The notes beneath the pieces are model-generated. The model was not told the origin of the DNA and searched no databases. It saw only the letters and a program-made list of their open reading frames with translations. A program made the position numbers and the translations under genes. A stretch of 64,000 bases of DNA from Batillaria attramentaria. Taxonomy: Eukaryota > Mollusca > Gastropoda > Batillariidae. Positions 37,280-50,500 of the stretch are shown one piece after another. The DNA lies in assembly GCA_018292915.2 (NCBI GenBank), contig JACVVK020000222.1, positions 663,501 through 727,500 of the forward strand, in the 5' to 3' direction. Numbering within the stretch: the stretch's first letter is position 1; each line of letters starts with the position of its first letter.

Positions 37280-37792
37280 CAGGGCTGCCACTTTTTGAGA
37301 GACAAAAAGCCTGAAAATTGACCCTCAAAATCTGAATAGAAGGAAAGCCAAACTCAAGGGAGCCAGTGGAAGAAAGGAAGGACTTTGCCCGAAGGATGTG
37401 AAAAGTGGGGGGGGGGGGGGGGGGGGGAGGGGGGGGGGCGGCGGCGGCGGCGGTCAGGGTCTGTGCTGATAGACACAGACTCCCGAGGTTTTTGGCCGAA
37501 AAAGCCGGAGAAGCCGGAAAACGCTTTAAAAAGCCGGAAACCTCTTCATAGCCGGTTCAAAAAGCACGAAATCCTGCCACAGCAGGAAGAGTGGCAGCCC
37601 TGAATATGACAATATGAGGCGCAAAATGCACCTTACCCGGGAAGGCCGACGGTCCAGCGATAGACACAGACTCGCGATTTTTTCGCCGAAAAAGCCGGAA
37701 AAGCCGGAAACAGCTTTAAAAAGCCGGAAAGCTCTTCACAGCCGGTTCAAACAGCCGGAAATCCGGCCACAGGAGGAAGAGTGGCAGCCCTG
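37280..37792. mobile_element. CAGGG-ended element, 6-bp TSD CAGTTA
   Basis: Terminal inverted repeats CAGGGCTGCCACT and AGTGGCAGCCCTG are flanked by CAGTTA at 37274-37279 and 37793-37798. An internal AGTGGCAGCCCTG at 37590-37602 suggests nesting or internal duplication. It contains a G/C-rich run and AAGCCGGAAA-type repeats but no coding capacity. Confidence 0.75.
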
Positions 37793-37983
37793 CAGTTACA
37801 TACATACTGTAAATCATACAGTGTTTGAAGCCAGACAGATTCATTTGTATGTATACTGTCATTTATAATATTATGCATACTATCAAACTGACATTGCTTG
37901 AAGCCATACAGAGCCAGTTATGGTTTTGCAACCACCCATCATACAGTGTTTGAAGCCATACAGATTCATTTGTGTGTATACTG

Positions 37984-38472
37984 CAGGGGTGCCACTTTTC
38001 CGGCTGTGGCTGGAATTCCGGCCTGGGAAAATCAGAACATGCCGAGTTCCGGCTTACAGGGGTGTCAGTTTTCCCGCTATGGCCAGAATTCCGGCCTGGG
38101 AAAATTCAGAACGTGCCCAGTTCCGGCTTAGCAACGTGCCTCTGATTGGTCCAAAATGGGAATGCGGGTTGTAGTACGGTTGGTAAAGGGTTTTGTCTGC
38201 GTAGCATGTGTACGCTGCCGCGCAACCCCCCGCCCCTCCCCCCGCTTTTCACTTTGTTCCGGCAATGTCCTACCTTTCACTGGCTCCCTGGTTGGTGGTA
38301 CATGTAAAAGGTTTTCGTCTGTGCAGCATCTGAACTGCCCCCCCCCCCCCCCCCCACCGTTTTTCACTTTCCCCGTCCTTCCTTTCACTGGCTCTGGAGT
38401 CTGCCTTTCCGGCCATTCAGATTTTGAGGGTCAGTTTTCCGGCTTTTTGTCACTCAGAAAGTGGCACCCCTG
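37984..38472. mobile_element. CAGGGG-ended element, 6-bp TSD ATACTG
   Basis: The left end CAGGGGTGCCACTTT and right end AAAGTGGCACCCCTG are inverted copies. ATACTG flanks both sides (37978-37983, 38473-38478). The neighbouring uninterrupted repeat at about 37850-37866 reads TGTATACTGTCATTTATA, the empty target. An internal CAGGGGTG copy is near 38057. Confidence 0.8.
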
Positions 38473-38659
38473 ATACTGTCATTTATATGGTTTTGCAACC
38501 ACCCATCATACAGTGACTGTCACTAAGGCCAGTTTCTTCTATGCTATGACATGCATACTGTCTGTCGTACGGTCCTTTGAGCCATACAGATCAAGTTCTC
38601 GTTTCGCAGCTGCCAGTTATTTTCTCTAAAGCCAAGTCGTTTATTTGTATACTCTTATT

Positions 38660-40161
38660 TATACATGTATATATGTCACATGTGTGAACATACATACGTA
38701 CGTGTATTTGCAGTTAAACTGCTCACTTGATCTCCACATCGTTTTGAAGTGTATGTACTGTTACTGACACTTTGTGGATTGTTTTATGTAAAGCCAAGCT
38801 TGTCTTCTCGCTGCTGCTGCTGTTGACAGAAGAGACTGTGAAATTATAATTTGCATGCATGTGCATTTCTGCATTGTCATTGAATTTTGGCGTAACTCAT
38901 TTTTTGAGAACAGTGCAGAATGGCCTGCATTGTACATGTCTTCTGCACAATTCTCAGCAAGAGAAATGGATTTCAAAATTCCATGACAGTGTTGACTTTA
39001 ATTCTGAACAGTTATTAATAGTTATTATATTTTATATATGTATGTCATTACTGATTAAGTGTTTTCAATTATTATCTTATTTACCATATATTTAGTTTCG
39101 TATTTGTTTGGGTTTTGTTGTTTTTCTACTAGAACATCAGTGATATTTTTTAATGAACACACTACTTAATGTATTGCCTAGTTTCTGTGTTTGGGTTTGT
39201 TTTGTTTTTTTTCTTCTTCTTTCTTTCTTTTTTCTTTTCGGTTTTGTTGTTGTTTGTTTTGTTTTTGTTGTTTGGTGGTTTGTTTTTTGTTCTTTCTTTT
39301 TTTTTTTTTCTTTTTTTTTTTTTTTGGGGGGGGGGGTGTTAAGATTTGTCATTTATATGTGGACCATAAAATTTTAGTTTTTGCCTATTGCTGGTGTGAT
39401 TAGGTGTTTTTGTTGTTTGTTTTGTTTTGGGTGTTTTTTTTTTTGTTTTTGTTTTTGTTTTTTGTGCTTTTTTTTTTGTTGAACACTGCCTGTAGTAGTT
39501 GAGTGGTACCATTTGCCACTAAGGTTCAGCAATTTGTTGTTTTTCTGCTGTCCGCACATTGCACAGTACATGCAGTCTCCAAGCACATTCCATGCTCTAG
39601 TGCTTATGCATATCATGTTATTTAAAGGATAGTTATGGACTGAAACAAACATAAAAAGTAAGTTATTGAAATCCATCATAATTATTTCGGTACATGTATG
39701 TATTATGTATCTTTGGCTGTGCAGCGAGCAAGAACAAAGGGGGGGGGGGGGGGCCCACCTTGGTTTGTTTCTTTGTTCTTTAATCATGTTTTGAACTTTT
39801 TGGTTTTCCGATCTCTTACTAGTCTGTGATTTATTTATTCATGTAGCATATTTAAAATTATTTATTGAGCTATCATATAATTTACTCAGTTTTAAGCTCA
39901 GTACCCTACACGACCTTACCCCCATCATCAGTTCTACAGCATGTACCACTTTATGTGCTTTATTAGAGCTTGTCAAAGGGTAGGCATGATAAAAATAGTC
40001 ATCATTATTATCATTATTATGAATTGATCATTGGCTTTAGGTCAGCTTTGATTTTTGAAGACGGTACAATTAATTCCACTTGTGTTTTAAGTATTAACAG
40101 GTTCAGTTTGAATGTTTTGTTCTTTGATTCCACCTTTCAATTACGAATATGTACCTGGTAC

Positions 40162-40195
<34 letters not shown>

Positions 40196-40344
40196 ATCAT
40201 CAATATGTATGTTTTGCAAATGAGCATTTAATGACAATTTTGACAATGCTTTCTTCTCTTTTTTTCTCTTTTTTTTTTTAATTTCTCTTTGACTCATGAG
40301 CAGTTTGGATCTTTTGTAATTGTTGTATCAAGCATTATTTGTAT

Positions 40345-40376
<32 letters not shown>

Positions 40377-43300
40377 GCAAAACAGTTGCATGATTTACAG
40401 TAATTTAAATTAGGCTAGTAACTAACTGGCTGTGAGAACAATTACAAGTCAGGTTTTTTTTAACTGATATGACCGCCCATACCGCTGGCTACTGCCTAGC
40501 ATGCAAAGTACATCAAAGTTGCTTTCATTACTTCATGTATGTGGTGTTTATTGATTTACCAAATGACTTGGCAGGGTTTTTTTTAAAAACTGGTGCCCCT
40601 GAATGTGAAGTTCAGGTGGTGTGCTGTGTGTGTCATGTCACTGTTGAAGGTTTTCAAGTGTTAGTGCGATCATGGTAATGGAAATGGTTGTTTTATCTCA
40701 CAGAGGCTCAGATTTGCCTTTTATTTTATTTTATTTATTTATTTATTTATTTTTTGGGGAGGGGGGTGTTGTTGTTTTGGATATTTTACTGAATGTTTCA
40801 ATTTTTGGTGTCTATTCAGATATAATTTTTCATTTTCTTTGGTTGGTCACGTGTGACTTTTTTTTTGAAAATCAAAATGGTGGTGATTGTGGATCAAATA
40901 TTGGGTACCAGAAGTGTTTTGTTGTTGTTTAAACATAGAACTGTTTGTATTTTCCATGTTTTATGCGGAGCACTTTTTGATTGCTTTTTTTTTTATAGCT
41001 AGAGAAATCTCTCTGTTTTATTTTATTGTAGTGATAGTTGTCATACCAACAGATTGCAAGAACTGGTTACTGGACAGATCTTCTGAACAAACTGAAAGAG
41101 AAGTGATTTTTCAAATTTTTTAACTTGAAGAAAGCTGTATGTGTGTATTGTTCTCCATTAATAATTGTACTGTTATGTGGTTGAAAGGTGTTTTCCAGTA
41201 AATGCAAGTTCATGTACTGGTGACCACACACATGTAAACAAATGGAGGAGGTGTAATTTCCGCGTTACGTGCATTGCAGTTTTTACCTCTTTCATATGTA
41301 GTTTGCTATTTTCGTACCAAATTATATTTCTTCTGATGAAAATGGGGAAATGTATATTGCGCAGGTTGCTGTTTTTCCTACGGTTATACATCTACCTGAT
41401 GACATGATACTATAGCAGCTCAAGCCCACATGTTATTAGTTTCACAACAGGGAAGTGTCTGAATTTGTGTGCCTTCTCTCGACGCCAGGTTGTTTATGTT
41501 AAAGAACGAAGACTGAGAAAGGAAGCGATCGTGAAATTCAAACACGCGAACTCGGCATTTGTCATCTCATGTTTGGAAAGAGTCTTAGCAGAAGTGAGCG
41601 GCGGACCCACAGGGTCAACGATGGAATTCACATCAGCGTCAAGAGAAGGCACGTGAAATTCAGACTCTCCACTCTTGTGAAAGTGATGCCAGATGGGCTT
41701 GAGCCTATGTAGTACCATGTCACCTGGTGAGTACTTAGGAGAAAGACATTTTACTGTAAAAAAATAAGTTTTATATAGTACTTCACATGAATGTAAGGAA
41801 ATTGTTTTTAAATTTCAAGCATGCTCATAGCCAGCTTTCGAGTGCTCGTTACGTGTTGTGCTCAATTGTGAAATGGCTGCCCACCTGCAGCTGTAATTTT
41901 TGTCATCTTTGTTAGTTGGCAATGCATTTTGTTGTCGGCATGAACCGATCAATAAGAGCCAGTCATATTCTATGATGTTGGGTTCACCTACGTAGAGGTT
42001 AAATCCTCCAGAGGGTATTTTCATGAAGTTGGAATGCGTTGGAGCGTCAACAGCTTAAGGACAGTTAAAGGCCCGTCAGTGGTCGGCATGTGTTGGTTGT
42101 GACCAACACCACCATCATTAGCTTTGTTGGCGCCGCTGGGCAAGCCCTAAAGTCAAGCTCGACTGACAAAATTCCTAAGATTTCTCAGGCGATGAGATCA
42201 GGACCCAGCAAACACCAGAAAGCTCACCACTCACGTGTACACTGACTGAAATGTGGCAGCCAATGACGAGGTCTTCTTGGTTCTTGTGGTCTGTCTTCCC
42301 CTCAAATGGCAAACCCCGAAATCCAACAGGTTCCTTCTAGTCAACTCTCAGTGGCAAAGATTTGATTCATCTGGTGGTGGTGTACATTTTCTGTCTCACT
42401 AGTCTTTGAGCAATAACAAATATCTGATATTGTGTCCAGCCATGATTGACTTCTACTTAGAAGCTTTCCGAGTGAAATCAAGTTTAATTTTGTACGTTGG
42501 TTTTTGTTTTTCCCCTGGAAATCCATTTCAGAATAAAGACGCTCTTGAAACATTTTCTGTACGATGTTGTGTACATTTATCGCCATTTAAATTTTTAACC
42601 CTGGTCTTGCCTAATTAATTTGTCTTATGCTGAAAAAGGCACAGCGGTAGTCCTGAATATTCCGTTCGCAGCACCACCAGGGTTAAGTCATGTGACTGAA
42701 GAAAGAGAATCTGACTGAAGAACATAACTTCCTCTAGCAACCACACAAATCCAGACAAGAGCCAGAAGATTATCTGCATCATTTAATACACAAAACAGAC
42801 AAGGGTAAAACCCTGCCAGCTTTACAAAACCAGTAAACATCAGTGATATTTCTGTTTTCTTCTCTGAACACAAGTTGCACATGTTGATTAGATGCAACTA
42901 CTACCCACCTCCAGCACGGAGAGAGAGTAAAAAAAAAAACATAATGGTTGATGATAGCAAATAAGAGATGTCACCACAATTCAGATTTTTCTTATGGACA
43001 TTCAGACCTACAGTTCATGAATGTATTGCCATACATAAGAGTGACAACTCTGATGAAATGATCATGAGTATGATGGAAAAAAATTGTCAAGAATAGCTCT
43101 GAAAGGCAGCTACAAAAGTCTGGTAGATGTAGAGAACTTGCGTGAGAAACACAACATGCATACAAGCGCACTCACAAAGGCTGTTCCAACTCTTCTGTAT
43201 ACCTAGTAATGTGGTAGTAATCTTGGAATTGGTGCCCTCGAGGGACGAAGTGATGAAATATTTTACAAAAGGAAACCAGTAAAATACGTCCAGCTACGAT

Positions 43301-44505
43301 AGTGGATACATTCTGTACAGCTTTGAAGATCTAAGCTCCCAACAAAAAGCTTTCCAAAGTATGAAAAAAATTTACTGAGTCAACTGTGCAAGCACAGTCA
43401 ACTCTGTCACAGTTGCAGAGTTTTCAGCGTCCCTGAAATCCCAATAAAAGCCAAGGACAGCTTGACTTCACAGCTAAGTTTGCGGACACTGAGCAAGAAA
43501 GATCGTATAGCACTCAACATCCGCTAGACACTGCAGCGATGCATCTCGCTCACTGACCAAAAGCCAACATGGCACGGCAAACTCTTGCTCTCGTTTTATC
43601 AGGGTCCCTGAAGCTCTGAAAACTCTGCAGCTGTGACAGAGTTGCCTGGATTATGCACAGTCAAAGGTGTCGCAGTTTTAAAAAACGCTATGTTTGCGGC
43701 TTTTTGCTGAGATTGCAGACCTTTAGTAGGTTTGTCAGACTGTGAGTGTAAAAAACACAAAGAAAAAAGTATGATCCTACTTACAGAGTAACAAGTATGC
43801 AAAAACATACTACAATATTTAGCAACCAATAAAACTTGTGAAACAGTATCTACCTAGCGCTAAGTCATGAGACAGAAATGTACAGAAGCAGGACAGCCTT
43901 GAATCTTTCAACAAAGTGCTCACTATTTTACACAACCAAATTGCCCAGAGACACTTCATCAGTCATAAAGTCAAAATAAGAACTGTGCTTGTTTCAGGTT
44001 TCTTAAACAATACTTTGTATTTCATTGACCGATGACCCCCCCACCCCACACCCCCACCACAATACAGAGATGTGCACACTACAAAGCACGTACTAGCAAT
44101 TGACAAAACAGCTCATAAAAGTGTCGAACTTCCCCCCTACCAATGCTTTGTTGTTGGTTTTTTAACTTTTTTCCCCTCCCCAAACCTGAAACATACACAG
44201 CTTAAAATATTTCGATCTAATCGACAGTCTGAAGAGAACACAAAATGGTTCAAGTGCAGTTTTTCTTTCTAAACAAACAATTTAACATTGTGGATCACTG
44301 TAAGATTATCATCCGAGATGCACGCCTACAGAACTTCAAAATAATGCAACATCCCCCTCCCCACAAACCCAACCCACAGAAACAATTTTACTAAAAATCC
44401 AGCCCCAGCCTTCAACAAATATACCAAATTTTACAATGCGAATTTAAAAAAGTTGAAGTTCTGTCCAAACATCCCTCTCATCGTATGATCGTCACTCCTG
44501 GCCAA
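38660..44505. other. Convergent spacer between GDPD1 and PRPF19, no gene seen
   Basis: A/T-rich with G/T islands (39180-39475), a poly-A run at 40351-40376, a (TA)n/(TG)n tract at 40161-40196 and the foldback at 43389. ORFs up to 137 codons follow composition and show no recognisable domain. Confidence 0.6.
43389..43663. repeat. Imperfect foldback repeat (about 50-bp arms)
   Basis: The left arm around 43389-43437 (AACTCTGTCACAGTTGCAG, then AGTTTTCAG) is mirrored at 43604-43663 (CTGAAAACTCTGCAGC, then TGTGACAGAGTTG), with a loop of about 165 bp. No target duplication was recognised. It is about 0.9 kb past the PRPF19 stop. Confidence 0.7.
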
Positions 44506-47500
44506 TCAGGCAACACCAAAGAACTTGAGGGAACGATCCATGCTAGCCGAGGCAATAAAGTTGGCGTTGTTTCCAAAGCGGACTCCTGTCGCTGTGGCAG
44601 TGTGGTCATTGAACACTGCGAGTTCATTCCACTGCTTGCAAAGGTACACCCTGTTTAAAAAAAAGAAAAGGAAAATGAGTTCAGAATGAAAGCTTGTCAA
44701 GAGTGCACGCAAAATATGCCTAATACAGAACTTCACGATTGTTTTACTTTCACTTTCAGTTCTGTGCGTAAGAGCTGTTCATGGCAATAAAACACATTAC
44801 ATGCAATGACTGTAAAAGAACACCTCACATAATTTCAGCGTTGTTTTTCATTCAAATTAACACATGCACATGGCACTGAATATGAATAGCAAAAGTTCAA
44901 ACATATGAGGATCTCATGTACCACTTCAAATAAGGACAGAATGCAGCAGTGCAAACATGAAATTTAAGAAGAATATTAATGCGATACCTGCTTTGTAAAC
45001 ATGGACTGAACCCCGAGGTTATTATGCAAAACGTATGTACCAAAACCTTGTGCTTCGTAAGAGAATCTTTCTTACCTCACGTCTGAGCCAGCAACTGCCA
45101 GATATGTTCCACTTTGATCAAAACAAAGCGCCTTCACCTGAAACCAAATGCAGTGATCCATGTTACACACTGTCAGTTGGGACAGACACAGTCAGGTACT
45201 GCAAATAAATTTTCTCTTCCAACTAATTCATGGATCTACAAAAAGCTACGACAGATGGTGATGAAATTGTTCTTAGTTAAAGAACACAAGGTTGCATTTA
45301 AGGCAGAGAGATCGTTCACGCAACATGGCCAAATGTGACAACAGCACAGAGTAATTACAAGAGAGAGACAACCCCCAGTGTTCATAACAGCTTCAGCTTT
45401 CAACCCTGAGGGTCCCTTTGACTCACTGTCAAATACCGTGGTTGCCGATTACGAAAAGTCGGGTGCTCTCCAGCGCCGGAGACGCGAACGGTCCTCCTGA
45501 TGTGGGCTACGCATGCGATGGCGAGCAACGTGAGCGTTTCGACCGGCGAAGATGTTCGCGATAAAATTAAATCAATGAAAGTTCCTGAACTGAAAAAAAT
45601 ATCTGAAAGACAGGGGCATGCGTTTTAGTGGCTACACAAAAGCGCAGCTTATCACTCTAGCCCTTGAAGCAGATCGGCAGTCGCTTCAACCGAGAGGTAG
45701 GCGGTGTAAAGGTCAAGTCGACCTGTGACTTGCCACTAATTTTCATTCAAGCGCTTTGGTTGTTTATCGGTGCGAACTGAACTTTTGCTTGGAAATAAAA
45801 GTCTTTCTTTCTTGATTTTTGGTTCCATAACCATTGTGTTCAAACAATGTAGGTACCGGGACAGAATTTGTCCGCCTGTACCCGACGAAATGGCGGCTGC
45901 ACACGCTAGGCCACCGAGACGGGTCAACGTTCTGCCTTCGAATCGATTTTATCCACAAATTTCTTGAAACTTTTGAAGAAAAGGGCTCAAACTGAACGAT
46001 CTCACCATTAGGTAAGACCATCTCTGGGAATTTCTCCAGCTTATGTGATTTTCTCGAGCCATTTTGGCAGCCGATAGCAACGCAGTGGTAGAGCGGCATC
46101 GTGTGTGACTCGAGTAGCCCACATGCCGAGTCTATCAAGCCTAGTCTCGGTCCAAAATCGAGCACGTTCACGCATGTTCACGCGCTATAACGAGAATCGG
46201 CAACCGCAGTATTCAGAGGGTCATTTTGAAAATTTCTGTATAAATGAAGCACATATGTACATAACAAGGAACACTGAACCCCCCCCCTACTGAAATTTCT
46301 CCAATGACTGTGTGAAGCTGTATGGCATGAGAAGTGAACTTGATCTGGCCTACTCACCTCGGCCAGATCTTCAGGCAACAGAAACTCAAGACAAGAGGAA
46401 GAGAAGTTGCTTCCCTTGGACTCTAACCAGGTCGGTTTTATCCACTACCTTCCAGGTAACATTCCACAAAACTCTACCAGCTGTTTCTCTTGAAATTGGG
46501 TTTGTGGATTGCCCACCGCTCTGGCAAAGCCACACCCACAGAAATATGCTGGTGTAATCCAGGGTCCATACAGGTTCACAGTCTCAAAAATTCATGACTT
46601 TTCGAGGCCAACTCTAATGTTTTCCACGACACCTTCCTCGTCCTCTTTCACACTGACACACGCGAGGGTAGAAATTATGAGCTTATCCAAGTTATCGCAG
46701 TCAGCAAGACCAGTGTTCACAGTTAGTCATTAATCTTATGGGAAGGCACTTTGCTGGTATTTTTGGCAATCAGTCCTGTGAGTAAATCACCAAGCTAACT
46801 GTTTCACTGTTGGGCTCAAAATAGCTTCCATCAAATTTCGAAATTCTATGACTTTTCATGACTCTTGAGATAATTTCATGACTTTCCAGGCCTGGAAAAG
46901 CTATTTCCAAATTCCATGACTTTTCCAGGATTCCATGACCTGTATGGACCCTGGTAATCAGTGTAAAGCATAAGGACACGGAGTATGAAACTGACCTGAT
47001 AGTTGTCACCGAGCTGAAGGCTCTTGAAGTTCTTCAATTTGCGCAGATCCCACAGTTTGACCACTGAGTCTTCAGCGGCTGTCGCCAAGTAGTAACCTGC
47101 ACACCCAACACAATCAGTTACACACTAGGCACAAGGACTGAGGATATTGATTTGAGAGCAGTCAGACGCATGTCGAAATCCAAACAAAAATGCAAGCACT
47201 GAAATTAGTGAAAACGATCATGGGTGACAGTCAAAATTTTGAAAAGACTGGAAGTGAAATTGAGGCAAAAATGCAGGGGAATCACATTGAATTTGTGCAT
47301 GGGCAAGGTCCCACTAGGGGGTCGAGAAGGGGGAAAACAAAATACAGCTGAAATTCCAATGAAGTTTTTCTTCTTCTTCTTTCCTTTTTTTTTGCAACAA
47401 TGGAATTTCTGCTAGAGTGGGTTTTGAAAAACTGAATTGCAGTCACCCTGATGAACAGTGTCACCCATACACATGCCAAAGTAAAAAAAAAAAAAAATTA

Positions 47501-50500
47501 AAAAAAAAAAAGCATGCACTACAGACAAGTAAGATGCATCTGACTATCATACACTATATGTTTTATACTGAGGGACCCAGTAACCCTGTCACCAGTCACT
47601 GAGTCAGTCAGGTTCTTCACATGACAGCCTCTCACCATTCTCAGAGAAGGAGATGGAGCTGATGGGACCCTGATGTCCCTGGAAGTTGGCCACGTTGGCA
47701 CGCTCCTTCAGATCCCAGATCTTAATCACAGAGTCGTCTGTGCCCGTCGCAAAGATCAGACCATCGGGGTGGAACTGGGCGCACGTCAGGGCTGGCACTG
47801 GAATCAACAAATGTTCAGAAATAATTCATTGATTGAAACATCCTAATAGGCTTATTTGTTTACTGCAAATGATATTCTAGAAACTCCCACATTACAAACA
47901 TCATGCAATTTTGGAGAGGCATACATGAGTGTAGCTCAGAGAATGGAGACGAATGTGCTTGTGTACTCACCTGAAGCACCTGTTTTGTCACACACTTTGG
48001 TCAGCACACGGCCTGTGCGAATATCCGAGAATGCCCAATGCTGCAAAATCGAAAAGAAACCAAATGAATTTTAAAGAATTGGCACAAAGTTGCACAAAGC
48101 TGTTTTATTCACCAGCACTATTCCAGCCTACAGGTCTGTCCAGAGATCAGTCCCAAACTTTCAATCTGGGTGTTGTCATCGTCAAATCTGCCGTGACTAC
48201 ATTTGTCAGGTTGACGCATTTCACATTTTCAGGCTGGGGAATTGCCTAAGGTAAAAAGACTGAAAACTAGGTTGGGGTGCGGCAGTAGCGCACTACTGTG
48301 GGACCACGGGGACAACGCCCCACTCAACAAAACTAATTTTTAGCATATTTAAACGCATTTAGTAGCCTCTACTGGCACCCAAAAGTTAGATTTATACTGC
48401 CTTGGTACTGACATGCAATCCTTCAACCTGAACTCCCATGTAGCATTATGTGTATAATGAAACGTCACTGTGTGTGCAACCTTTTTCCCCTTCCTTTTCT
48501 TTGGCTGAAACTTGGACTTTTTTTGATGAAAGGATAGGAAATTTGGCTGAAAATCGCCAAATGACTGAAAATTCCCCAGCCTGGCATTTAACACTTCTCC
48601 TGAGACTTTTTCAATACCAAAATTATGTCAAAACTGCATAACCACCATGATATAGTACATATTATACATTTGTTTTGCACTAAGCACTTTTCTACATTAC
48701 TCAAATACTAAGAAGTGTATGAAAGCTTATCAACTGACATGTATGAAGTAAAACCAACACATCCCCAAAACTGCCTCTTTTACTGTGCAAAAAGCACACA
48801 ACATCCGAAGGATCGCTAAACTGTAGCCACAGGGAGTACTGTCTAAGACCCACCATGTCTGTTGAGCAGCTGAGCAAGTAGTCACCAGTGGCATGAAGAC
48901 TGATACCAGTCACCGGCGCCTCGTGAGCACGTATCATCTGGCCGCACTGAGCGTTTGCTACGCCCCACACTCGGATAGAGGAGTCTGGGGAGGCTGTGAT
49001 GACCAGCTCCTGTGGAAGTAGAACACGATAGCAATTGTGGTTAGAAATGTTGTTCTTTTTTTGCTCTGGTGTTTTCTTTGATGACAAGGTGCAACTTTTT
49101 TATTTTTTAAACCCACTGGCCAGCAGGTACCCTTCGACTTCGATTTACCACAGGACCAGAGAGAGAGGAGGGGGGTGAGCAATGGTCTGATAGGTAGCGC
49201 GTCGGATTTAGCCGCTGCGCTACTCAGAGGTGAGAGCTGATTCTAGGATTTTGAAGAAGTGGGGGCAGGCCCCCCTTCCTTGAAAAAAAGGGGGGGATTA
49301 GGCCCCCCTCTGACCAAAACAGTGGGGGCGTCTGCATCCTTCGCCTTCGGTGAACGGATTCGTTTTTTTGTGCTTGATGCACACAGACCACAACATAGCA
49401 ACAGGACTCGCTTGTTTCCAGCCATGGCCATTTCTTCCGCCATTGTTCTTGAAACTTGTGTTCCTTTGGCTTAGTACTAGCAGGCACAGACGTCTCTGGC
49501 ACATTTTCAGTCTCTTTCCTTTTCTTCACAGTCCCTCCACTAAATTCGAAGTCGAAAAGCGTGCGCTTTTTCGAAGCCATTCTGATTTTTAACCAGTTCC
49601 AACTGGTTAGGTTCATCGATGCCACACTCAGAAGAAAGGTGATTGGTCAAAAAGAATAGCATCGGCCAATGAAAATTTGAGACACATCGCATATATACAA
49701 GAGAGCAACTTCCGTTTAACTCCCGTTTCCGCTACGCCCTAGCAGACGACAGAAATGTCACAGTAAAGCCCGCTTCGATCAAGACATGTAGCGAGATATT
49801 TCCAAACTCCGCGGGATCGCGAACGCGCTCATCGAATTTCTTTGCGCGCCAAAAACTTTTTGTGCGTGATCCCGCGCCCTAGAATCAGCTCTGCTACTGA
49901 ACGGCTGTCACCAATGTCATGGCGATGAAGAGTGGGTTCGAGCCCAGGTCGAGCTTGTGATATGTGACACCGTTTTTTTATAGAAAAAAAAAAAAAAAGA
50001 GAAGAAGGAGAAAAAGAGAGAAAAAAAAAAAAAGAACAAAAAAGAGAGAGAGGAGGGAAGACAATTTCGGGAAAACATGTAGCAGAAACACCCCTCTAGG
50101 AGATTATCCTCCCACAAATTTTTTAAAATACTTTGAAATTTGAATATGATTATGAAGATAAAATCCACAAAGGGCAAAACAGAATCTTCCCATAAACAAA
50201 ACTCACTTCTTCTGGATGATAGATGACGCTGGTGACCTTCTTGGTGTGACCTTTCAAGATGGCCATGACCTGTTCCGTGTCTTTGTTGAAGACAACAGCA
50301 GTCTTGTCATTGCCGCCAGTGATGATGCGAGATGTGTCACGCAGACAGACATCCAAGGCGAGGATGCCAGGCACGCTAGCACTGTGAACACCCTGTACGG
50401 AGAATAATTTGTTAGTCACGTTTGGCTCGGCAAGTTTAGAGGAAAAAAAAAAAATTAGTTTAAAAGTGAGCCAAATCTCCAGTCAAAACCAAAAAGTGAC

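Larger units (their letters stand above)
36545..38660 (+). repeat. Degenerate tandem array of CATACAGTCTTTGAAGCCA units
   Basis: At least seven copies of a roughly 90-110 bp unit (CATACAGTCTTTGAGGCCAG, then ACAGATCCAGTTATGG) follow the GDPD1 stop, near 36570, 36775, 36890, 37815, 37900, 37940 and 38570. They are interrupted by three MITEs (36962, 37280, 37984). It may be part of the GDPD1 3' UTR. Confidence 0.7.
49165..49975 (+). mobile_element. SINE-D copy split by the 49225-49893 element
   Basis: The left half 49165-49224 (GGTGAGCAATGGTCTGATAG, ending CGCTACT) and right half 49894-49975 (CTACTGAACGGCTGTC, then GTGGGTTCGAGCCCAGGTCG) rejoin to match the SINE at 1468-1592. Confidence 0.75.

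Noticed and set aside
40351..40376. Poly-A run as GDPD1 processed 3' end
   Set aside because: Nearly 4 kb beyond the stop with no clear AATAAA at the right distance; more likely a simple repeat.
41465..41720. Overlapping 63- and 74-aa ORFs on opposite strands
   Set aside because: Balanced composition but no domain, splice or start context; too short to claim.
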